Assembly (NCBI RefSeq): GCF_001598555.1
Contig: NZ_BCZE01000024.1
Location: 48,844 to 112,843 of the forward strand
DNA from: Novosphingobium rosa NBRC 15208
GTDB taxonomy: Bacteria; Pseudomonadota; Alphaproteobacteria; Sphingomonadales; Sphingomonadaceae
Length of the DNA: 64,000 nt
Direction of reading: 5' to 3'
In this document: positions 43,592 to 52,476 of the stretch, in pieces
How positions within the stretch are numbered: the stretch's first letter is position 1
Layout: each line of letters starts with the position of its first letter
Notes under the pieces: model-generated
What the model was told of the DNA's origin: nothing
Databases searched by the model: none
Seen by the model: only the letters and a program-made list of their open reading frames with translations
Made by a program: the position numbers and the translations under genes

Positions 43592-43627
43592 GCCGGGCTT
43601 GAGAACTTCGCCGGGCTTGAGAACTTC
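43592..43627. repeat. Tandem duplication of an 18-base unit
   Basis: GCCGGGCTTGAGAACTTC occurs twice without spacer (43592-43609 and 43610-43627). It lies between the operon terminator and the next rightward gene, in what is probably the promoter region of the latter. Confidence 0.8.
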
Positions 43628-43708
43628 TCAGCCTGCTATCAGCCCTTCCAATTGGTGGTGCGCAAGCGGGCAGGGTAACATCGGCCAAAGCTCTGGAAGG
43701 ATGGACAT

Positions 43709-45043
43709 ATGGCGCAGCGGCAGTTGAAACTCGGCTTTATTCTGCATGGCGTGGGGCCGGGCTGGGATGACTGGCGCCACCCGCAGGCGCAGGTCGATGC
43801 CTCGACCAGCCTGCCCTTCTATATCGCCCAGGCGCAGGCGGCCGAGCGCGGCAAGCTTGACTATCTTTTCGTCGCCGACAGTGTGTCGATTAATGCGCGT
43901 TCCTCGCCGCATTACCTCAACCGCTTTGAGCCTTTCACCATCCTCTCGGCGCTGGCTTCGGTGACCAGCCATATCGGTCTGGTCGCCACGGCCACCGTCA
44001 CTTACACCGAAGCCTTCAATCTGGCCCGGCAATTCGCCAGCCTCGACCATATCAGCGGCGGGCGCGCCGGATGGAATGTCGTGACCAGCTGGCTGGCGGG
44101 CAGCGCCGCCAATTACGGACGCGACCGCCATCTCGACCATGGCGAACGCTATGCGTTGGCGCAGGAATATCTGGATGTGGTCAAGGGCCTGTGGGACAGC
44201 TGGGAGGATGACGCGCTGGTGCGCGACAAGGCGAGCGGCCAGTTCCTCGATCCCGAAAAGCTGCATGAGCTGAACCACAAGGGGCGCTTTCTGTCGGTGA
44301 AGGGGCCGCTCAACATCGCGCGCAGCCGTCAGGGGCAGCCGGTGATCTTTCAGGCAGGATCTTCCGAAGACGGGCGCGATTTCGCCGCGCGCCATGCCGA
44401 GGCGATCTTCACCCATCAGGAGGATCTGGCCGAGGCTCAGGCCTTTTATGCCGATGTGAAGGCGCGGGCGCGTGGCTTCGGTCGCGATCCCGACCAGCTT
44501 GCCATCCTGCCCGGCGCGCGGCCCCTGATCGGATCGACGCAGGAGGAGGCCGAGCGGCTGCATGGCGAGCTGGCCGGGCTGGTGACGCTTGAAAATGCGC
44601 TGCGCGCGCTGGGCCGATCGTTCAACGATCACAATTTCAGCGTCTACGATCCCGATGGCGCCTTCCCGCTGGAGGTGGCTGAGGAGGGCCGCAAGTCGAA
44701 CCAGAGTGCCTCCGAGCGCATTCTGGGCTGGGCGGCTCAGGGCCTGACGCTGCGCGAGATCGCGTTCAAGGTGGCCACGCCGCGCAGCCACTTCACCGGC
44801 ACGCCCGAACAGATCGCCGATCGCTTCCAGCTCTGGCTCGACAATCGCGGAGCCGATGGCTTCAACCTGTTCGAATCCCTGCCCGGCCAACTTGAGGTCC
44901 TTGTCGATCAGGTCGTGCCGATCCTGCAACAGCGCGGCATCTTCAAGAGCGATTACCCCGGCACCACCTTCCGCGAAACGCTGGGGCTCGATGTGCCGGA
45001 AAACCGTTACACCGCCGCGCGCCGTCAACGCGATGCTGCCTGA
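43709..45043 (+). CDS. NtaA/SnaA/DszA-family FMN-dependent monooxygenase
   Basis: The 444-residue luciferase-like protein has the family's typical order: LGFILHGVGPGWDDWRHPQA, LDYLFVADSVSINARSSPHY LNRFEPFTILSALASVTSHI, FNLARQFASLDHISGGRAGW NVVTSWLAGSAANYG, QGQPVIFQAGSSEDGRDFAA and the C-terminal GFNLFESLPGQLEVLVDQVV PILQQRGIF. Members (DszA, SfnG-related, nitrilotriacetate monooxygenase) use FMNH2 from a reductase to cleave C-S or C-N bonds. Two related genes lie on the other strand at 47888 and 50223. It forms a two-gene unit with the binding-protein gene that follows. Confidence 0.87.
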   Translation: MAQRQLKLGFILHGVGPGWDDWRHPQAQVDASTSLPFYIAQAQAAERGKLDYLFVADSVSINARSSPHYLNRFEPFTILSALASVTSHIGLVATATVTYTEAFNLARQFASLDHISGGRAGWNVVTSWLAGSAANYGRDRHLDHGERYALAQEYLDVVKGLWDSWEDDALVRDKASGQFLDPEKLHELNHKGRFLSVKGPLNIARSRQGQPVIFQAGSSEDGRDFAARHAEAIFTHQEDLAEAQAFYADVKARARGFGRDPDQLAILPGARPLIGSTQEEAERLHGELAGLVTLENALRALGRSFNDHNFSVYDPDGAFPLEVAEEGRKSNQSASERILGWAAQGLTLREIAFKVATPRSHFTGTPEQIADRFQLWLDNRGADGFNLFESLPGQLEVLVDQVVPILQQRGIFKSDYPGTTFRETLGLDVPENRYTAARRQRDAA

Positions 45044-45977
45044 GCGGATGCACCGGCGCGGTGTTCTCGCGCTGGCCGCCGCGCTGGGGGCAGGGGCTCT
45101 GGCAGGATGCCATGGACCTGCCGACAGGCTGCGGGTGGGCAGCCAGAAAGGCGGCACCAAGGCGCTGATGCTGGCCTCGGACGCTTTGGCGGGGGCGCCC
45201 TATGCCGTGGAATGGTCCGAATTTCCCGCCGCGCAAAATCTGCTGGAAGCCATTTCCTCGGGCGCGGTCGATGTTGGCCTGGTTGGCGATGGGCCTTTCG
45301 CCTTTGCCTGGCAGGCGGGCCAGCCCATCCTTGCCGTGGCGGCGCGCCGGGTGGTCGATCGCCCGAAAGAGACGCTGGCCATTCTGGTGCCGGGCGCATC
45401 GCCGGCACGCACGCTGGCCGATCTGGCCGGGCGCAGACTGGCCACCACGCGCGGCAGCATTGGCCATTATCTGGCGCTGCGCGCGCTCCATCAGGCCGGG
45501 CTGAGCGCGGATGCGGTGCATTTCGTCTTCCTCTCCCCAAGCGATGCGGCGGCGGCCTTGCGCAGCGGCGCGGTTGCCGCATGGGCGACATGGACGCCCT
45601 ACACCGTGCTCGCTTTGGCCGATGGCGCGCGGGTGCTGGTCGATGGGCATGATCTGATGGTGACGACCGGCTTCGATGTCGCCAACCGTCAGGCCGTGGC
45701 GGACAAGCGCGCGACGCTCACCGATTTCCTGCAACGCGAGAGCCGGGCGCAGCAATGGGCACTCTCGCACCGGGAGGCCTACGCACAAGTTCTGGCGCGC
45801 GAAACCGGCATGCCGCTGGCGATCACGCGGGTTGTGGCGGAAAGGAATGCGTTTCAGGCCGCACCGCTCGATAAGGCGCTGATCGCAGCCCAGCAACAGG
45901 TGGTGGACACTTACGCCTGGGGCAAGGCGCTGGTGCCGCACCGCACCGTGGCCGAAGCGTTTCAACCCTTGATCTGA
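45033..45977 (+). CDS. ABC substrate-binding lipoprotein (SsuA-like)
   Basis: The product is 314 residues from ATG 45033, which overlaps the monooxygenase stop; ATG 45048 five residues later is equally possible. The leader MHRRGVLALAAALGAGALAGCHG combines an RR pair and a lipobox ending LAGC. The SsuA-like fold follows: LRVGSQKGGTKALMLASDAL, VEWSEFPAAQNLLEAISSGA, VDVGLVGDGPFAFAWQAGQP, DLAGRRLATTRGSIGHYLAL and HQAGLSADAVHFVFLSPSDA. It has no translocator of its own. Its last 16 bases overlap the convergent ferredoxin gene. Confidence 0.85.
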   Translation: MLPERMHRRGVLALAAALGAGALAGCHGPADRLRVGSQKGGTKALMLASDALAGAPYAVEWSEFPAAQNLLEAISSGAVDVGLVGDGPFAFAWQAGQPILAVAARRVVDRPKETLAILVPGASPARTLADLAGRRLATTRGSIGHYLALRALHQAGLSADAVHFVFLSPSDAAAALRSGAVAAWATWTPYTVLALADGARVLVDGHDLMVTTGFDVANRQAVADKRATLTDFLQRESRAQQWALSHREAYAQVLARETGMPLAITRVVAERNAFQAAPLDKALIAAQQQVVDTYAWGKALVPHRTVAEAFQPLI

Positions 45978-46315
45978 CGCCGCGCGGCGATCTCTACCCC
46001 TTCGTTGAGCAGGGGCCCGAGCAGCCGGTAATCATCAAGCTGCCCGGCATCGAGCGGGGCCGCCCAGCCATGATCGGCGGCGATGAGGCTGGCGTGCAGG
46101 CTGTGATCGGGGGCCGGGGACTGTCGCGCAAACTGGTCATGCCCCACATGGATCGCGCCGGTGGGGCAATAGAGTTCGCACAGATAGCAGGTCTGACAGG
46201 CATCGGGCCGGGCGATCAGCGGGGTCTTGCCTCCCTCATCGAAAACCAGCGTCGGGCAGACCTCCACGCAGCGGTTGCAGCTGGTGCAAAGATCCTCGCG
46301 AATGACTTCGATCAT
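45962..46315 (-). CDS. 8-Cys (2[4Fe-4S]) ferredoxin-like subunit, AprB-like
   Basis: The 117-residue protein has two complete [4Fe-4S] motifs: CTSCNRCVEVCPTLVF near residue 10 and CQTCYLCELYCPTGAI near residue 40, then a C-terminal extension of about 55 residues without Cys. This layout resembles the beta subunit of APS reductase and similar electron-transfer partners of flavoproteins. The start overlaps the end of the flavoprotein gene by four bases, so the two are surely a complex. It is the last gene of the leftward operon. Confidence 0.85.
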   Translation of the reverse strand: MIEVIREDLCTSCNRCVEVCPTLVFDEGGKTPLIARPDACQTCYLCELYCPTGAIHVGHDQFARQSPAPDHSLHASLIAADHGWAAPLDAGQLDDYRLLGPLLNEGVEIAARRQIKG

Positions 46316-47886
46316 GCCGCATCCTCCAGCAGCACATCGGGGCGCAGGCGCACCGTGTCGAGCCCGCCCACGATCAGCCGGTGGCCGCGCGAGGGGGCGA
46401 GGTCAGGCGCATCGATCCGTACATGCACACCGCGCGTTTCGTCGCGGGCCAGCGCGGCAGCGGTGCACCAGCGCGCCGTGGCGGCCATGGCGGCCAGTTC
46501 GCGCAGGGGCAGGGCGGCGGCGCCTGTGGCCTGACCATGCGCGGCAATGAAATCCCAATGGCAGCCGAGCGTATCGAGCGAGGCGCTCAGCGAGGCGCGG
46601 CGGCGAAACAGGGCGCGGTCGTAATGGTGCATATGGCTTTCGATGCTGGCGGCAAGGCCACGCTGGTCCAGAGCGCGGGCTTCCGCGGTTGGGTGCAAAC
46701 CCGCGCGGCCAAGGCCCGTCAGCGCGCTATCCGGGCGGATGGGGCGCGCCTCTCTGGCGGCGGCTTCCCCGGCGATGCGTCCGGACGACAGGGCCCAGGC
46801 TGAATTGACCGCGCCGCCGCCGCTGGCAGCCCCGGCCACCAGCTCGCGCGTGGCGGCATCGCCCGCCGCAAAGAGCCCGGCGACGCTGGTGCGGCACTCC
46901 TGGTCGAGGATCCGCAGGCCGCCTGTGCCGCGAATGGTGCCCTCACCGAACAGGCGGACGGGAAAGCGCTGGCGGAACGGGTCGATCCCGGCGCGGGCGA
47001 AACTGGCGGTGGTCAGCGGCTGGATGCGGTGCAGGATCGGAGGCAGGGCGGCGGGCGCTTCGGAGAGGTCGGCATAGACGGGGCCTGCCAGCATGGCCCG
47101 GCCCAGCGCCTGATGATGGGCATGGCCGGCACGTGGCGAGGGCACGTCGATTTCATGGCCCGCCTCGTCGAAGAAACGCGCTGCCGTAAAGGGCAGGGTG
47201 CGGGTGGAGGCCCAGGCGGGGGAGAGGGAAAAGGCGATGGAGAATTCCATGCCTGACAGCTCGGCCCCGGCCTCGGCGCCCATCAGATAGCCATCGCCGG
47301 TGTTGAGCGCGCTGCCGATCAGCCCCGAGCGGAAGGCGCAGCCGCCGGTCGCCAGAATGGTGGCACCCGCGCGGATGTCCCATGGCGCATCGTGGCGCAG
47401 GGCATGGCCGCGCGCGCCTGAAACCCGCGCCTCCCGGTCGGCCAGCAATTCGAGCGCGGGGTGATGGTCGAGAATGGTCACCCCGCGCGCCAGCGCGAAG
47501 CTGCGCAGGGCGCGCATATATTCCGGCCCGCGCACGCCCGAATGATAGATCCCGCCAGCGCCGTCCGACCCGAAGGGATACCATGGCGCCAGCGTGGGTA
47601 AATGGCGGAAGGTCAGCGCCAGAATTTGCTCCATCCATGCCTCATCGGCCAGACCCTGCGCCTTGGAGGACTGGCGGGCGATGGCCTGAGCGCGCAGCGC
47701 CGGGTCTTCGGGCACCCACCAGTGGTTGGGGCCGCCCGTGGCGGTGACGCCGCTGGTGCCGCAATAGCCCTTATCGACCATCGCCACATGGGCGCCTGCC
47801 TCGGCGGCGGCGATGGCGGCCCAAGCCGCCGCCATGCCGCCGCCGATCACCAGCACGTCGCAAGCGAGGCGGATCGGTTCGCCCAT
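46312..47886 (-). CDS. FAD-dependent oxidoreductase, fumarate reductase / AprA-type flavoprotein
   Basis: The start ATG 47886 lies one base after the upstream monooxygenase stop; the product is 524 residues. The N-terminal FAD motif is CDVLVIGGGMAAAWAAIAAA then MVDKGYCGTSGVTATGGPNH. A second FAD contact is LFAAGDAATRELVAGAASGG GAVNSAWALSSGRIAGEAAA. The fold is that of succinate dehydrogenase/fumarate reductase flavoproteins; the small ferredoxin encoded next to it makes APS reductase alpha (AprA) the nearest named architecture, though it is shorter than AprA. It may reduce or oxidise a sulfur compound (sulfite, sulfinate) released by the oxygenases. The true reaction is unknown. Confidence 0.8.
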   Translation of the reverse strand: MGEPIRLACDVLVIGGGMAAAWAAIAAAEAGAHVAMVDKGYCGTSGVTATGGPNHWWVPEDPALRAQAIARQSSKAQGLADEAWMEQILALTFRHLPTLAPWYPFGSDGAGGIYHSGVRGPEYMRALRSFALARGVTILDHHPALELLADREARVSGARGHALRHDAPWDIRAGATILATGGCAFRSGLIGSALNTGDGYLMGAEAGAELSGMEFSIAFSLSPAWASTRTLPFTAARFFDEAGHEIDVPSPRAGHAHHQALGRAMLAGPVYADLSEAPAALPPILHRIQPLTTASFARAGIDPFRQRFPVRLFGEGTIRGTGGLRILDQECRTSVAGLFAAGDAATRELVAGAASGGGAVNSAWALSSGRIAGEAAAREARPIRPDSALTGLGRAGLHPTAEARALDQRGLAASIESHMHHYDRALFRRRASLSASLDTLGCHWDFIAAHGQATGAAALPLRELAAMAATARWCTAAALARDETRGVHVRIDAPDLAPSRGHRLIVGGLDTVRLRPDVLLEDAA

Positions 47887-47887
47887 G

Positions 47888-49222
47888 CTATTCGGCGGCC
47901 TGCGCCAGCTGGCTGGCATGGCGATGTTCGGGCACCGGCAAGCCCAGATGGCCGCGCAGCGTGTCATGCTCGTAGCGGGTGCGGAAGATCCCCTTGCGTT
48001 GCAGCAGCGGCACCACCCTTTCGCGGAACAGCAGGAAATCGCCGGGCCGCGTCACGCGCAGGTTGAAGCCATCGGCGGCGCGGTTGGTGAACCAGCGCTC
48101 GATCTCGTCTGCGACGGTTTCCGGGCCGCCCACGAAGGGACTTTGCCAGCGGCCCAGCGCATAGGCGGCCTCGCGCAGGGTGTAGCGCTTTTCGGCGGCG
48201 ACGCGGATGATCCGCTCGGCATGGCCCTTGTAGCTGTTGAGCGTCACGCCCGACAGGTCGGGAAAGGGCGCATCGAGCTTGTACTGGCGGAAATCGTGAT
48301 AGTTGAAGGCGCGGCCCAACTGCACCAGCAGCTTGTCGAGGTCGAGCGCTTCCTCGGCCTCGCGGGCGATGCGGCGGGCTTCCTCATCGGTGTCGGCCAG
48401 CGTGGGTGACAGGCCGGGCAGCACCTTGATGTGGTCCGGATTGCGGCCCAGCGCGGCGGCGCGGCGCTTGAGGTCGGCATAATAGGCGATGCCGCTTTCG
48501 ATGTCCTGCGCCGAGGCGAAGGTGGCTTCGGCGATGCGGGCGCCAAGCTGGCGGCCAGCGTCGGATTCGCCCGCCTGAAAGATCACCGGCTGCCCCTGCC
48601 GCGACCGGCTGAGCGCCAGCGGACCCGCAACGCTGAAATGTGTGCCCTTGTGATCGAGCCGATGCTGTTTCGCCTTGTCGAGGAAGACGCCTGCCGCCCG
48701 GTCGCGGGGGAAGGCATCGTCCTCATAGCTGTCCCACAGGCCTTGCACCACATCGACGAATTCGGCGGCGCGCGCATAGCGTTCGGCATGGTCGAAATGG
48801 GCGTCGCGCCCGTAATTGGCGGCGGCGCCCTCAAGGCCGGTGGTCACCACATTCCATCCCGCGCGGCCCCGGCTGATATGGTCGAGGCTGCCGAACTGGC
48901 GCGCGACATTGTAGGGTTCCCAATAGGAGGTGGTCAGCGTGCCCACCAGTCCGATGCGCGAGGTGTGCGTCGCCAGCGCCGACAGCAGGGTGAGCGGTTC
49001 GAGCCGGTTGAGGAAATGCGGCGCGGTCTCGGGCGTGATGAAGGGGCTGTCGACGATGAACACCAGATCGAACAGCGATTGCTCGGCGGCGCGGGCATGG
49101 GCGATGTACCAGTCGATATCGATGCTGGCATTGCCGGGCAGGGCCGGATCGCGCCAGCTGGTGTGTTCGGCGCCGACGCCTTCAAGAATGGCGCCCAGAT
49201 GCAAATGGCGATGCGTGGTCAT
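47888..49222 (-). CDS. NtaA/SnaA/DszA-family FMN-dependent monooxygenase
   Basis: The 444-residue product (ATG 49222) has LHLGAILEGVGAEHTSWRDP, FDLVFIVDSPFITPETAPHF LNRLEPLTLLSALATHTSRI, NVARQFGSLDHISRGRAGWN VVTTGLEGAAANYGRD, GQPVIFQAGESDAGRQLGAR and a C-terminal VPLLQRKGIFRTRYEHDTLR GHLGLP. The open frame extends upstream but the added residues are shadow sequence. It is the middle of a leftward operon: monooxygenase (50223), binding protein (49261), this gene, flavoprotein, ferredoxin. Confidence 0.87.
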   Translation of the reverse strand: MTTHRHLHLGAILEGVGAEHTSWRDPALPGNASIDIDWYIAHARAAEQSLFDLVFIVDSPFITPETAPHFLNRLEPLTLLSALATHTSRIGLVGTLTTSYWEPYNVARQFGSLDHISRGRAGWNVVTTGLEGAAANYGRDAHFDHAERYARAAEFVDVVQGLWDSYEDDAFPRDRAAGVFLDKAKQHRLDHKGTHFSVAGPLALSRSRQGQPVIFQAGESDAGRQLGARIAEATFASAQDIESGIAYYADLKRRAAALGRNPDHIKVLPGLSPTLADTDEEARRIAREAEEALDLDKLLVQLGRAFNYHDFRQYKLDAPFPDLSGVTLNSYKGHAERIIRVAAEKRYTLREAAYALGRWQSPFVGGPETVADEIERWFTNRAADGFNLRVTRPGDFLLFRERVVPLLQRKGIFRTRYEHDTLRGHLGLPVPEHRHASQLAQAAE

Positions 49223-49260
49223 AACGGTCTCCTTGACGGAAGGGTAAGCCGGAGGGTTCT

Positions 49261-50220
49261 TCAGGCCGGGAGCAGCCCCGGCGCGATCAGCGCGGCGATG
49301 TCCACCCGCCGGGGCAGCACGCCGTAATCCTCGTGAAAGCGGTCTGCCGCCCTTTGCAGCGCGGCGACGAAAGCCGCGTCGGGCGCGACAAGGGCAGGGT
49401 TCTCGCGCCCGACCATGATGCGGGCCAGCGCGGGTGCGATGCCGGTCTGTCTGGCATAGAGGGCGGCATAGGCGTCGATATGGTCGCGGCACCATTGGTT
49501 GGCGGTCCGGCTGCGCGCCAGCACATCGGCCAGCGCCGCGCGCTTGTCGGCATCGGCCAGAGCCGCTTCGGACACAGCGATGATGCCATAGCCGGGCCCG
49601 ATGCCGGTGCCGTCGCGCAGGATGCGGGCGCCCGCGGCCTCCGCCTTGGCCTGATAGATGCCGAAGGTCCCCCAGGCCTCGATCTGGCCCGAGGCGAAGG
49701 CGGCGGCGGCCTCGGTGGGTAGCATGAAGCCGATCTTCACGCTCCCGATGGGCACATGCGCCTCGCGCAGCGCTTCGAGCAGCAGATAATGGGAGATGCT
49801 GCCGCGCGCGCTCGACACGATCACGCTGCGCCCGGCCAGATCCTTGACCGAGGCGATGGGCGAGCGGGGCGGCACAACGATCGCCATCGAGCGCCCGCTG
49901 GTCTGGTTGATCCCGGCGATCTTCAGCTTGCACCCGGCGGCGGCGGCCAGAATGACCGGCAGGTCGCCTGCCGGGGCGGTGTCCACGGCTCCGGCATTGA
50001 GCGCTTCGAGCAGGGGCGCGGCACCCTGAAAATTAGCGAAGCTGAGGGGGTAGGTCGTGCCATCGAGCGCATGGGCGGCCCTCAGCTTGGATTCGATGAG
50101 ATGGACCTGATCGCCCAGCACCAGCCCCCTGGCGCGGTGCTTGCACGCGGCAAGGGCGACAGTGCTGGCCAAAGTGCCTGCCAGCATGCCCCGGAGAGCA
50201 CTGCGCCGTGTGATGGTCAT
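49261..50220 (-). CDS. ABC substrate-binding lipoprotein (SsuA-like)
   Basis: I prefer ATG 50220 because GGAGG lies seven bases upstream; a GTG at 50226 overlapping the previous stop is the alternative. The 319-residue protein has a leader TITRRSALRGMLAGTLASTV ALAACKH with an RR pair and a lipobox (LAAC). The fold has YPLSFANFQGAAPLLEALNA, GAVDTAPAGDLPVILAAAAG, SVKDLAGRSVIVSSARGSIS and HYLLLEALREAHVPIGSVKI. No permease or ATPase is in its operon. It sits between two monooxygenase genes, so it probably captures their substrate or precursor. Confidence 0.85.
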   Translation of the reverse strand: MTITRRSALRGMLAGTLASTVALAACKHRARGLVLGDQVHLIESKLRAAHALDGTTYPLSFANFQGAAPLLEALNAGAVDTAPAGDLPVILAAAAGCKLKIAGINQTSGRSMAIVVPPRSPIASVKDLAGRSVIVSSARGSISHYLLLEALREAHVPIGSVKIGFMLPTEAAAAFASGQIEAWGTFGIYQAKAEAAGARILRDGTGIGPGYGIIAVSEAALADADKRAALADVLARSRTANQWCRDHIDAYAALYARQTGIAPALARIMVGRENPALVAPDAAFVAALQRAADRFHEDYGVLPRRVDIAALIAPGLLPA

Positions 50221-50222
50221 GG

Positions 50223-51578
50223 TCACGCCTCCACCGCCTCACGCGCGGCTTCGCGGCGGTTGGCGGGAATGGGCAGGCCCAGATGGCCCCGCAGCGTGGT
50301 ATGGGCATAGTCGGTGCGGAAGAGGCCGCGCGCCTGAAGGATGGGCACCACCTCCTGCGTGAAGCGGCGGAACTGGCTTGGATGGCCGGCGTGGATGTTC
50401 AGCCCGTCGAGTGCGCGCCCCTCGAACCAGCGGGCGATCTCATGCGCGACGGTTTCCGCCGATCCGACGAAGGGATTGCGGCGCCCGCTGCGGCTCTGTT
50501 CCACCACCTGCCGCAAGGTGAGGCTGTTCGCCACGGCATGGTCGGTCAGCTTTTTGGCTTGGGTGTAGAAGCTCAGTTTTGCGTGTTCCAGCGCGGCGGC
50601 GGGGAAGGGGGCGTCCAGATCGTATTGGCGGAAATCGTGCCAGCCGAAGGCACGGCCCAGCTCGCCCAGCGCCTGAGCGAAGGAATGGTCATGCGCGCGC
50701 CAGTGGCGCTCCAGCTCGCGGGCATGATCGTCGGTGTCACCCACAAAGACGGTGAAACCGGGCATGATGACGATCTGTTCGGGGGCGCGGCCCAGTGCGG
50801 CGGCGCGGCGCTTGATGTCCTCGTAGAAGGCCTGGCCTTGCGAGAGGGTCTGGGCGTGGGTGAAGATGGCGTCGGCGTGAGCCGCGCCCAGATCGCGGCC
50901 CTGATCGCTGTCACCGGCCTGAAAGATCACCGGCTCGCCCTGCGGCGAGCGCTGGATGTTGAGCGGCCCGGCGACGGAGAAATATGGCCCCTCGTGGTTC
51001 AGCGCGTGGAGCTTTGTGGGGTCGAGAAACTGGCCGGTGGCGCGGTCGCGCGGCAGGGCGTCATCCTCATAGGAGCGCCACAGGCCCTGCACCACATCGA
51101 TGTATTCGCGCGCGCGGCCATAGCGCGTGTCGTAATCATAGTGCTGCTTCAGCCCGTAATTGGCCGATGTGCCCGCGTCTCCACTGGTGACGACATTCCA
51201 GCCCGCGCGGCCCTTGCTGATGAGATCGAGCGAGGCGAGGCGGCGCGCCAGATTGAAAGGCGCGTTGTAGGAGGTGGTCAGTGTGCCCACCAGCCCGATA
51301 TGGCTGGTCGCGACGGCCAGCGCCGAGAGCAGGGTGAGCGGTTCGAGGCGGTTGAGGTAATGCGGCGGACTGTCAGGCGTGATGAACTGGCTGTCGACGA
51401 TGAAGACCAGATCGAATTTGGCCGCCTCGGCCTGGCGCACGATGTCGATGTACCAGTCGATGTTGACGCTGGCGTCCACCGGGATCTCCGGATCGAGCCA
51501 GCGGCTGAATTCGCCGGGGCCGCCCACGCCGGTGGTGACGAGGCCGAGCTTGAGCAGGCGTTGAGGCTGTTGGGTCAT
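50223..51578 (-). CDS. NtaA/SnaA/DszA-family FMN-dependent monooxygenase
   Basis: The start ATG 51578 gives 451 residues: LLKLGLVTTGVGGPGEFSRW, FDLVFIVDSQFITPDSPPHY LNRLEPLTLLSALAVATSHI, LARRLASLDLISKGRAGWNV VTSGDAGTSANYG, EPVIFQAGDSDQGRDLGAAH and a C-terminal DGLNIHAGHPSQFRRFTQEV VPILQARGLFRTDYAHTTLR. It is the first gene of the leftward five-gene operon. Three family members with differing central regions within 8 kb suggest a series of related substrates or successive steps. Confidence 0.87.
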   Translation of the reverse strand: MTQQPQRLLKLGLVTTGVGGPGEFSRWLDPEIPVDASVNIDWYIDIVRQAEAAKFDLVFIVDSQFITPDSPPHYLNRLEPLTLLSALAVATSHIGLVGTLTTSYNAPFNLARRLASLDLISKGRAGWNVVTSGDAGTSANYGLKQHYDYDTRYGRAREYIDVVQGLWRSYEDDALPRDRATGQFLDPTKLHALNHEGPYFSVAGPLNIQRSPQGEPVIFQAGDSDQGRDLGAAHADAIFTHAQTLSQGQAFYEDIKRRAAALGRAPEQIVIMPGFTVFVGDTDDHARELERHWRAHDHSFAQALGELGRAFGWHDFRQYDLDAPFPAAALEHAKLSFYTQAKKLTDHAVANSLTLRQVVEQSRSGRRNPFVGSAETVAHEIARWFEGRALDGLNIHAGHPSQFRRFTQEVVPILQARGLFRTDYAHTTLRGHLGLPIPANRREAAREAVEA

Positions 51579-51934
51579 GGGCGAGGCTTTCTCTGGCGCT
51601 GGTGAGGGCCGAATGCCGGCAATCGCATGAGAGATTAGAAAGGCGGGCACAGATGCCGCCAACGACAAGATCCAATAGCCATATGAGCAGGGGTGATAGA
51701 TCCACGAAAAACGGCCAGCCCGTGCTGGTCTTGACGTGACAAAGGAGATTTCCCTGGTGGAAAAGTAAATCTTTACGTGCCGGGATTTGATGATTTTATC
51801 TCGATTTAACAGCACGTTTTCTGCATGAAAAATGCTTTATGAGTTGTGCTGATATTTTGCGACCATAACTCGATTGAACGGGGAGGACTTTCCTTCATTT
51901 CTCGCGCCATCTTCCGACAGCGAGATTTTCCGAC
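51579..51934. promoter_or_regulatory. Divergent promoter region between the LLM operon and the truncated LLM ORF
   Basis: About 356 bases; 51740-51860 is AT-rich and probably carries the promoter of the leftward five-gene operon. A GATTT...AAATC dyad around 51751-51775 (GATTTCCCTGGTGGAAAAGT and on) is a possible site. Nothing else is recognisable. Confidence 0.3.
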
Positions 51935-52381
51935 ATGCCCATCAGCTTCACGGCCTCCGCCGATACGATCGATCCGACGGCCCCGGCCATCCACCTCCTG
52001 CAACCCGGAGCAGCGACGGAGGTCGCCCGTCAGGCCCGCAGCCTGCGCCCGCAGAGCAAACGTCAGGGGCATTCGCCTGGGATCGCGCTGACCATTCGCC
52101 CTGTCATGGCGGCTCATAAGGATGCCGGGCAAAAATCCGGGCCGACGATGTTGCAGCGCCTCGGGCTGGCTCCGCGCAAGGCTCTGGTCGCCCCGGCAGG
52201 CGATGCCGTCAATCTGGTCGGCACGCTCGATCAGGTCGTGGAGGCCGTGCTGGCCTATTACGACATCGGCGTCGATCATATCATCCTGCGCGGGAGCGAT
52301 CCGCTGGAATCCGCCCTGATCGCGCTGGTGCAGCGCCGGGTGGTTCGGCGCGATGCGGTGCTGGGCGTGCTCGCCGGTTGA
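51935..52381 (+). CDS. Truncated luciferase-like monooxygenase C-terminal fragment
   Basis: The 148-residue open frame starts at ATG 51935 without a clear ribosome binding site. The first 70 residues are not recognised, although LRPQSKRQGHSPGIALTIRP could be a worn barrel segment. The last 80 are typical of the end of SsuD-like proteins: RLGLAPRKALVAPAGDAVNL VGTLDQVVEAVLAYYDIGVD HIILRGSDPLESA. An intact member would have about 360-450 residues, so this is probably a remnant; a short, repurposed protein is the alternative. It stands between the monooxygenase operon and a TBDR gene. Confidence 0.5.
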   Translation: MPISFTASADTIDPTAPAIHLLQPGAATEVARQARSLRPQSKRQGHSPGIALTIRPVMAAHKDAGQKSGPTMLQRLGLAPRKALVAPAGDAVNLVGTLDQVVEAVLAYYDIGVDHIILRGSDPLESALIALVQRRVVRRDAVLGVLAG

Positions 52382-52476
52382 GCGGTTCAGGGGCGCCTTT
52401 TCAAACTGATGACGGACGGCGGCCTGACCATCGGTCAGGCATGCGCCGCGCATAGGCCTGTTCAAGGGGGGGATCA

